This document shows positions 9,352 to 14,854 of a stretch of 40,240 nt of DNA, in pieces. Both the position numbers and the translations under genes were made by a program. Below the pieces are notes generated by a model. That model worked only from the letters and a program-made list of their open reading frames with translations. It searched no databases and was not told the origin of the DNA. The stretch spans positions 1 through 40,240 of the forward strand of contig CACBDD010000005.1 of the NCBI GenBank assembly GCA_902537905.1. The letters run 5' to 3'. Source of the stretch: an uncultured Pelagibacteraceae bacterium (GTDB taxonomy: Bacteria > Pseudomonadota > Alphaproteobacteria > Pelagibacterales > Pelagibacteraceae). Numbering within the stretch: the stretch's first letter is position 1; every line of letters starts with the position of its first letter.

Positions 9352-11622
9352 TTATCTGTAACTAATTAAAACTTTATCTGGGTCACCAGATAAAGATGGA
9401 TTTTGTTCTCTTCCAAGCTCTGCTGCCTTTTGAGATACATTATCATCCATATAAGAAAGTAACTCACCGTTAGTTATTTTTTTATCTTGGTTGCTATCTG
9501 CCTTACCTTCTAATCCCTTCATAAGATAATATGAAAATATTCCGTGTTCAGCTTCTTTTAAACCAGATGATATTTGATCTAATTTAGATGCAGTAAATAT
9601 TGTAAAGTTATCAGGTATTCCTTCTTGATCATCTGCAACAATTCTTATTGGACGTGCTGATGCAAGTAGCATTTTTTCGTCTCTTGAAATACCGCTATAA
9701 CAAGTGTCCATAAACATAGTTACAGATTTCGGATTTAATTTAATAATTTGTTCAAATAGTTCTGTTCTTGATAAAGCAGTTCTACTTAACAAATCTGGGT
9801 CACTATCTTGAGGTAAAATATATAATTCTTCACCGTTATTAGATGCTAAACCGTGACCAGCAAAGAATATTATTAATTCTGTTTGATTATTCTTAATTTT
9901 GCTTGGTAACCATTTATTTATCGTACTAATAGATTTTATTAAACTTGCGTCTTCATCTACCAATAATTTAATATTAGCTTTTGGTATTCCAAATCCTTTT
10001 CTTGCGTATTCATAAAAATACTGAGCATCTAAATTAGCAAAATTAGCAGCTGGTGTTTGTTCGTATTTTTCAATACCAATGATTAATGCTACTCTGTTTT
10101 TATTAGATCTTGATTTAATTAATGAAGGATTTAATTGCTCAAGTTTATCTGCAACTATAGTTTCTTTAATATCAACAGTAACATTTACAATTTTTGGCTT
10201 AGATTTATTGCCCCATTGGTCTATTGCAACTATTTTTAATTGTTCATCAATAGGGCTAAATCTTGGAATTGAAAATTTACCATCTTTAACAACTATAGTT
10301 TCTCCATCTACTTGGACAAATAATTTCTTAGATTTATCGATTACTTTACCTTTAATTTCATAATTGCTGTCATTAACAGTTATATTCTCAGCTATCTCAA
10401 TTATTGGTGCATCATTATCTTTATCTTCAGGTTTAAATTCCTCTTGTTTAGACTCTTCTACCTTAGCAATTTTAACTTTTTTCTTTTGTTTTATAGGAAT
10501 CTTGGGTTTCCAGTAACCAAGAGGTTCTAAAGTTCTGAAATTTTTTTCTTCTACAATGCCAATTGTATCAACTAAGTATGCATAAAAAAGTTCGTCTTTA
10601 TAGTTCTGATCTATAATAAAATTAGAATTACACGTATAGTATGGGTTATCAAATCTTCTAATTTTATATTTGTATTCATTTGTTTTCGTATCATACGACC
10701 TATGATTATTTACACAAAATTTGATATTTTTATCCATCTCCTGCGTTTGACTTGGTTTTCCTTTAGCAATTTCAGTTTTTTTATCTTCTATTGATGGTGT
10801 TCCAAACAATATATTTCTAGCATCAACTTTAATAATAATTTCACGATCTTTAATAAGATTAACTTTATAAGGTGCGCATAGTTGAATTGCTCTCAAAACA
10901 CTTTCTGAAAGAACTTTGTAAAATTCTTGACCTGGTTGTTTTAATCTCTTTTGATCAAGTATTTGTGTATGAAATACTGAACCATCATAGTCTAATAGCA
11001 ACTTTACTTTTACTATAAGATTTTTTTCATTTACTGGAAGTCCCATAGGAAGACTAAGACAGCTGCTTATTTTATTTGAAATCATAGTAGAAACTATTTC
11101 ATTACTATCACCGAAAGAATAAATGTCTGGTTCAGGGTTTTTTGCTTTTGAAATTAAATCAGCTATCTTATCTGGATCGGTCAACAATTCATTTTCTTTA
11201 GATTCTTTTTTAGCTAATTTTGTTTTTTCCAATTTGTCAATCTTTGCAAAAGTTTTGGAAAAATAATTTCGATGATTAGAAGGAAGTAAATTTTTAAAAT
11301 TAGCTAATTTAAGATTTTTCCATAATGGTGAACTGAATGCAATATTGCCTTTGCCATAAGTTTTTTCAAAAAATAAATATAGTGATTTATTTTTCTTTTT
11401 ACTTATTTCGTACAAATCATATTTTGGTCCTGTTGTAGTTCTGTAACACTCTGCTTTAAGCAAATGAGTTCTTTTGTCAGTTATGGATACTTGTTCTTTG
11501 TAGCTTTTTTTTGGATCCTCCAGATAAATTTTTACACAAAATACCCTGCCCGCTTCAGCATTTATACTAAATACTAATCCAAAACCAAAAACTATAAATA
11601 GATATGCTAGTAACCTCTTCAT
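9352..11622 (-). CDS. secreted caspase-like (peptidase C14) protein with TolA-C-like and Ig-like domains and an EF-hand-like loop
   Basis: Signal peptide MKRLLAYLFIVFGFGLVFSINAEA; KISSCLSLPMG..LIVKVKLLLDYDGSVFHTQILDQKRL..SESVLRAIQLCAPY (TolA-C-like); DNDAPIIEIAENITV..IKGKVIDKSK (Ig-like); RVALIIGIEKY, IIFFAGHG (catalytic His), TMFMDTCYSG (catalytic Cys); DSNQDKKITNGEL. Confidence 0.92.
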   Translation of the reverse strand: MKRLLAYLFIVFGFGLVFSINAEAGRVFCVKIYLEDPKKSYKEQVSITDKRTHLLKAECYRTTTGPKYDLYEISKKKNKSLYLFFEKTYGKGNIAFSSPLWKNLKLANFKNLLPSNHRNYFSKTFAKIDKLEKTKLAKKESKENELLTDPDKIADLISKAKNPEPDIYSFGDSNEIVSTMISNKISSCLSLPMGLPVNEKNLIVKVKLLLDYDGSVFHTQILDQKRLKQPGQEFYKVLSESVLRAIQLCAPYKVNLIKDREIIIKVDARNILFGTPSIEDKKTEIAKGKPSQTQEMDKNIKFCVNNHRSYDTKTNEYKYKIRRFDNPYYTCNSNFIIDQNYKDELFYAYLVDTIGIVEEKNFRTLEPLGYWKPKIPIKQKKKVKIAKVEESKQEEFKPEDKDNDAPIIEIAENITVNDSNYEIKGKVIDKSKKLFVQVDGETIVVKDGKFSIPRFSPIDEQLKIVAIDQWGNKSKPKIVNVTVDIKETIVADKLEQLNPSLIKSRSNKNRVALIIGIEKYEQTPAANFANLDAQYFYEYARKGFGIPKANIKLLVDEDASLIKSISTINKWLPSKIKNNQTELIIFFAGHGLASNNGEELYILPQDSDPDLLSRTALSRTELFEQIIKLNPKSVTMFMDTCYSGISRDEKMLLASARPIRIVADDQEGIPDNFTIFTASKLDQISSGLKEAEHGIFSYYLMKGLEGKADSNQDKKITNGELLSYMDDNVSQKAAELGREQNPSLSGDPDKVLISYR

Positions 11623-11641
11623 AGTATTACTTTACCAAATG

Positions 11642-11647
11642 ATTATA
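11642..11647 (-). promoter_or_regulatory. candidate -10 (TATAAT) of unit 1 caspase gene
   Basis: Minus strand CCTATAATCATTTGGTAAAGTAATACT-ATG; conserved in unit 2. Confidence 0.5.
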
Positions 11648-11663
11648 GGATTTTACAGGATGA

Positions 11664-11684
11664 AACTTGTACCAAACTTGTACC
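11664..11684 (+). repeat. Unit 1 right arm repeat R1: AACTTGTACCA AACTTGTACC
   Basis: Identical 21-mer to 9320-9340, same orientation. Confidence 0.95.
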
Positions 11685-11759
11685 TTTTGAAAATTTCTTA
11701 AAAAAAAAGCTCTGTTTTTTTGTTGAATTTATAATTTATACTTATAAAACCTTGCTCAC

Positions 11760-11798
11760 GGAGAGATGGCTGAGCGGTTGAAAGCACCGGTCTTGAAA
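11760..11798 (+). repeat. tRNA-Ser(UGA) 5'-half fragment 2 (39 nt; junction between unit 1 and unit 2)
   Basis: Identical to 9165-9203 and 14479-14517, followed by the same TACCAAGTTTACCCTAC as fragment 1. Confidence 0.97.
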
Positions 11799-11914
11799 TA
11801 CCAAGTTTACCCTACTCACTTTAAGACGTTTCACATACTTATCAAGTCATTGCTTACGTTTTGAAATTTAGCTTTTACGAAAAACGCATCATTCTTGAAC
11901 AGCCTAAGCTCCAA

Positions 11915-11936
11915 AACTTGAAGTAAACTTGAAGTA
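11915..11936 (+). repeat. Unit 2 left arm repeat R2: AACTTGAAGTA AACTTGAAGTA
   Basis: Two perfect 11-bp copies; matched at 14383-14402. Confidence 0.95.
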
Positions 11937-11946
11937 AAAATTATTT

Positions 11947-14343
11947 TTATCTATAACTAATTAAAACTTTATCTGGATCACCTGATAACATCGGTTCTTG
12001 TTGTCTGTTGTTAATAAATGCTTCCTCAGAAACATTTTGTTTTAAATAAGCTATTAATTCTCCATTTGTAATTTTTTTATCTTGATTGGAATCTGCCTTA
12101 CCTTGCATACCCATCATTAGATAGTAAGAAAATATTCCGTGTTTAGCTTCTTCAATGCTACCAGAAGTTTGGTCATAATTTGAAGCAGTAAATATAGTAA
12201 AATTATTTTGTACTTCTTGCTCCTCTGCAACTAATCTTATTGGTCTTAATCCGGCAACTAACATTCTTTCATCTCTTGTTTGACCGCTATAACAAGTATC
12301 AAAAAACATCGTAACTGAGTTAGGCTCAACTCTATTTATTAAATCAAAAATTTCTAATCTTGAAAGTGCAGTGTATTGTAATAAATCAGCATCACCATCT
12401 TGAGGTAAGATATATAGGTTTTTACCATCATCAGACGCTAAACCGTGACCAGCAAAGAAAACATAAATATCTTTATTTTTTCCTCTTGCAATTTGTGGAA
12501 GCCACAAAGTTAATGCTTTTAAGGTTTCTCCTCTTGTTGCATTCTCATCAATTAAAACTTTTATATTTTTATTAGGTATTCCCAAGGCTCTGTTTGCATA
12601 AGCTCTAAATGCATTTGCATCTCTATTTGCATATGGTGCATCAATATTTTTAAGAGTTTTATATTTTTCAATTCCTATAATTATTGCTATTTTATTTTTA
12701 TCTTGCTTAACTTTTATCTTGCTTGGATTGGGTTTTTCATAAGATCTTAATTCAGCTATTTCCTTAAATTCAACTTTAATATTTATCGTTTTTTCAGATT
12801 TATTTTGCCATTGATCTATAGCAACTATTTTAATCTTATCACCTGCATCAGGATCAACAACGAAACCTTCTAATTCAAAATTACCTCTTTTTGATATTTT
12901 TAAAGGTCTACCATTAGCTTCTAGATATAACTTGCTCTTGTCATTTACCTTCCCCTTCAAAGTATAAGTTTGGCTATCAACAATAATATTTTGAGCTATC
13001 TCAATTACAGGTGCATCATTATCAATATCTCTATTCTCAGGTTTAAATTCCTCTTGTTTAGGTTCTTCTACTTTAGCAACTTTAACTTTTTTCTTAGGGG
13101 TTGTTGTTAATTTTTCTAAAACATTTTTTTCATATGCAGTAAGTAGCTCTAAATATTTAGTTTTTGAGACTGCAAAAAAATATTTACTACAATTTTTTTT
13201 AATTTGAAAATAAAGACCTGGTGATTTACTTAAACCAACAAAATTTTTAATTCTTTCATGAGATTTTACATAAGAATGTGTGCAGTACAGAAGGTTATCC
13301 TCATTTTGGCTTGGTTCTGCTTTAGCGATTTGGGTTTTTTTATCTAAACTATTTATAAAATTTTCAATAGGTGAAATATCAAGTCCCCATGCTTGATATT
13401 GACTTCTTAAATTGGCTAACCTGACTTTGAAAAATTTATCATTTTCTTTATAATCTAGTGCAGCTGCAATATACTCATTTTCAGATATCCTTGATACAGT
13501 TACGGGTCCTCCTGTAGGACCCTGAACAGCTTTACAACTTTTCTTTGAAATAAAATAATCACCTCTGTTATCACAAAAATATATATTTGATTTAATTTCT
13601 TTTTTCTGCGTTTGGCTTGGTTCTGCTTTAGATATTTGGGTATTTTCGCAATCAAAACCTTTTTTTAAATTATCAAAATTTATTTTTAAATCGTTAAATT
13701 TTAAAGCAGATCTAACAAAATTATCTGGAATAGGAGTTTTTTTAAAATAATTTATTTCATTTTCTATACGGTCAATATCGATTTTAATTTTATTTTTTAA
13801 ATTATTACAGCTGTTAAAACTAAAATTTGTAGTATTTAATTTTTTATATTCAAACTCTTCTTTTCTATTAGTCAACTCTTTAATATCTTCTTCAAAATTG
13901 GTTAATTTTGTGAAGAAAAGTTCTCTGTCAAAATTTTGGCTTGGTTCTTTCGTTTTATTCTTTTTGTTCTCATTTGTATTTATTTCTGCAGCAAATGCTC
14001 CTCTTTTTAATGTTTTTAAATCTTTAATAATAATATTAATAAATTTTTTTTCTTTAAAATTAGAATTTTTTAATTGTGAAGATAATTTTTTTACAGCATT
14101 GTCCATGCTATCAATAGAATTATTTACATAATTAGTTTCTGCTTCTGAAATACCTTTACTTAATGCTTTTGAATAAACTAATCGCTCTAATGTTCTTAAT
14201 TCTTTCTGCAAACATTCTAAGTATTTTACATCTGGTTTCACTTCTAAATTTGAACATGCGTATTTTTCTTGAGCAATACAACTTGTATTTAACACCAACC
14301 CCAAACCAAGAATGATGAACAGATATGCTAGTAGACGCTTCAT
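11947..14343 (-). CDS. secreted caspase-like (peptidase C14) protein with coiled-coil/Cys-module N-terminus, Ig-like domain and EF-hand-like loop
   Basis: Signal peptide MKRLLAYLFIILGLGLVLN; repeated AKAEPSQ linkers; DNDAPVIEIAQNIIV..LKGKVNDKSK; KIAIIIGIEKY, VFFAGHG, TMFFDTCYSG; DSNQDKKITNGEL. Confidence 0.92.
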   Translation of the reverse strand: MKRLLAYLFIILGLGLVLNTSCIAQEKYACSNLEVKPDVKYLECLQKELRTLERLVYSKALSKGISEAETNYVNNSIDSMDNAVKKLSSQLKNSNFKEKKFINIIIKDLKTLKRGAFAAEINTNENKKNKTKEPSQNFDRELFFTKLTNFEEDIKELTNRKEEFEYKKLNTTNFSFNSCNNLKNKIKIDIDRIENEINYFKKTPIPDNFVRSALKFNDLKINFDNLKKGFDCENTQISKAEPSQTQKKEIKSNIYFCDNRGDYFISKKSCKAVQGPTGGPVTVSRISENEYIAAALDYKENDKFFKVRLANLRSQYQAWGLDISPIENFINSLDKKTQIAKAEPSQNEDNLLYCTHSYVKSHERIKNFVGLSKSPGLYFQIKKNCSKYFFAVSKTKYLELLTAYEKNVLEKLTTTPKKKVKVAKVEEPKQEEFKPENRDIDNDAPVIEIAQNIIVDSQTYTLKGKVNDKSKLYLEANGRPLKISKRGNFELEGFVVDPDAGDKIKIVAIDQWQNKSEKTINIKVEFKEIAELRSYEKPNPSKIKVKQDKNKIAIIIGIEKYKTLKNIDAPYANRDANAFRAYANRALGIPNKNIKVLIDENATRGETLKALTLWLPQIARGKNKDIYVFFAGHGLASDDGKNLYILPQDGDADLLQYTALSRLEIFDLINRVEPNSVTMFFDTCYSGQTRDERMLVAGLRPIRLVAEEQEVQNNFTIFTASNYDQTSGSIEEAKHGIFSYYLMMGMQGKADSNQDKKITNGELIAYLKQNVSEEAFINNRQQEPMLSGDPDKVLISYR

Positions 14344-14363
14344 AGTATTACTTTACCAAATGA

Positions 14364-14369
14364 TTATAG
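14364..14369 (-). promoter_or_regulatory. candidate -10 (TATAAT) of unit 2 caspase gene
   Basis: Minus strand CCTATAATCATTTGGTAAAGTAATACT-ATG, same as unit 1. Confidence 0.5.
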
Positions 14370-14382
14370 GATTTTATAGGAC

Positions 14383-14402
14383 AACTTGAAGTAAACTTGA
14401 AG
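14383..14402 (+). repeat. Unit 2 right arm repeat R2: AACTTGAAGTA AACTTGAAG
   Basis: Matches 11915-11934 except the final base, same orientation. Confidence 0.93.
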
Positions 14403-14478
14403 CGACATTAAAATTTATAAAAAAAACAGCTCTGTTTTTTGTTGAATTTTACAATTATACTTATAAAACCTTGCTCAC

Positions 14479-14568
14479 GGAGAGATGGCTGAGCGGTTGA
14501 AAGCACCGGTCTTGAAAACCGGCAAAGGGGCAACTCTTTCCTGGGTTCGAATCCCAGTCTCTCCGCCA
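14479..14568 (+). tRNA. tRNA-Ser (anticodon TGA/UGA)
   Basis: GGAGAGA/TCTCTCC acceptor stem, anticodon stem CCGGT-CTTGAAA-ACCGG, long variable arm, GGGTTCGAATCCC T-arm, encoded GCCA end. Confidence 0.97.
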
Positions 14569-14573
14569 TCACT

Positions 14574-14831
14574 TTAATATTTAAAGCTTTTAAACATCAA
14601 ACTGATATTGTTATTTTCTATTTCAACATCAGTTTCAAAACCATTATAAAAATTATACAAATTTGTATCATCAATTTTAAGAAATTTTTTTAGATCAATT
14701 AAATCTTTCTCTTGTAAATCATTTATATATTTTTTAACAAATTTACCTAAAAGTTTATCCATTTCCTTGGTACCTCGATAATTAGAACGATAAATAATTT
14801 TTTTTTTTAATTCATCTATATTGCTACTCAT
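14574..14831 (-). CDS. sdhE: FAD assembly factor SdhE-like
   Basis: IIYRSNYRGTKEMDKLLGKFV (RGxxE-type signature), 85 aa. Confidence 0.9.
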   Translation of the reverse strand: MSSNIDELKKKIIYRSNYRGTKEMDKLLGKFVKKYINDLQEKDLIDLKKFLKIDDTNLYNFYNGFETDVEIENNNISLMFKSFKY

Positions 14832-14854
14832 TATTAGAATATAATTAATTTATT

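Larger units (their letters stand above)
9165..11759. mobile_element. Unit 1: ~2.6 kb tRNA-Ser-bounded putative non-autonomous integrative cassette carrying one caspase-like gene
   Basis: Bounded by tRNA-Ser 5'-half repeats; conserved left arm (9204-9340) and right arm (11640-11759) with matching AACTTGTACCAAACTTGTACC at both ends; no integrase ORF. Confidence 0.75.
11760..14478. mobile_element. Unit 2: ~2.7 kb tRNA-Ser-bounded putative non-autonomous integrative cassette carrying one caspase-like gene
   Basis: Same architecture as unit 1, but its paired arm repeats are AACTTGAAGTA x2 at both ends; abuts the intact tRNA-Ser. Confidence 0.75.

Noticed and set aside
9165-11798. Fragments at 9165 and 11760 as extra functional tRNA-Ser genes
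   Set aside because: Both stop matching after the anticodon loop; the 3' anticodon stem, variable arm, T-arm and acceptor 3' strand are absent.
10079-14131. Plus-strand ORFs 10079-10363, 12360-12575 and 13898-14131 as extra cassette genes
   Set aside because: Antisense shadows of the caspase-like genes, low-complexity translations with no recognisable domain.
9320-14402. Arm repeats as a CRISPR array or VNTR
   Set aside because: Only two 11-bp copies per site, no spacers, no cas genes; fixed position relative to the tRNA junction fits recombination or regulatory sites better.
14403-14460. AAAAAACAG-CT-CTGTTTTTT (and the related element in unit 1's right arm) as a terminator
   Set aside because: The palindrome is almost all A/T with a 2-nt loop and sits in the tRNA promoter region; folding as a terminator is unconvincing.
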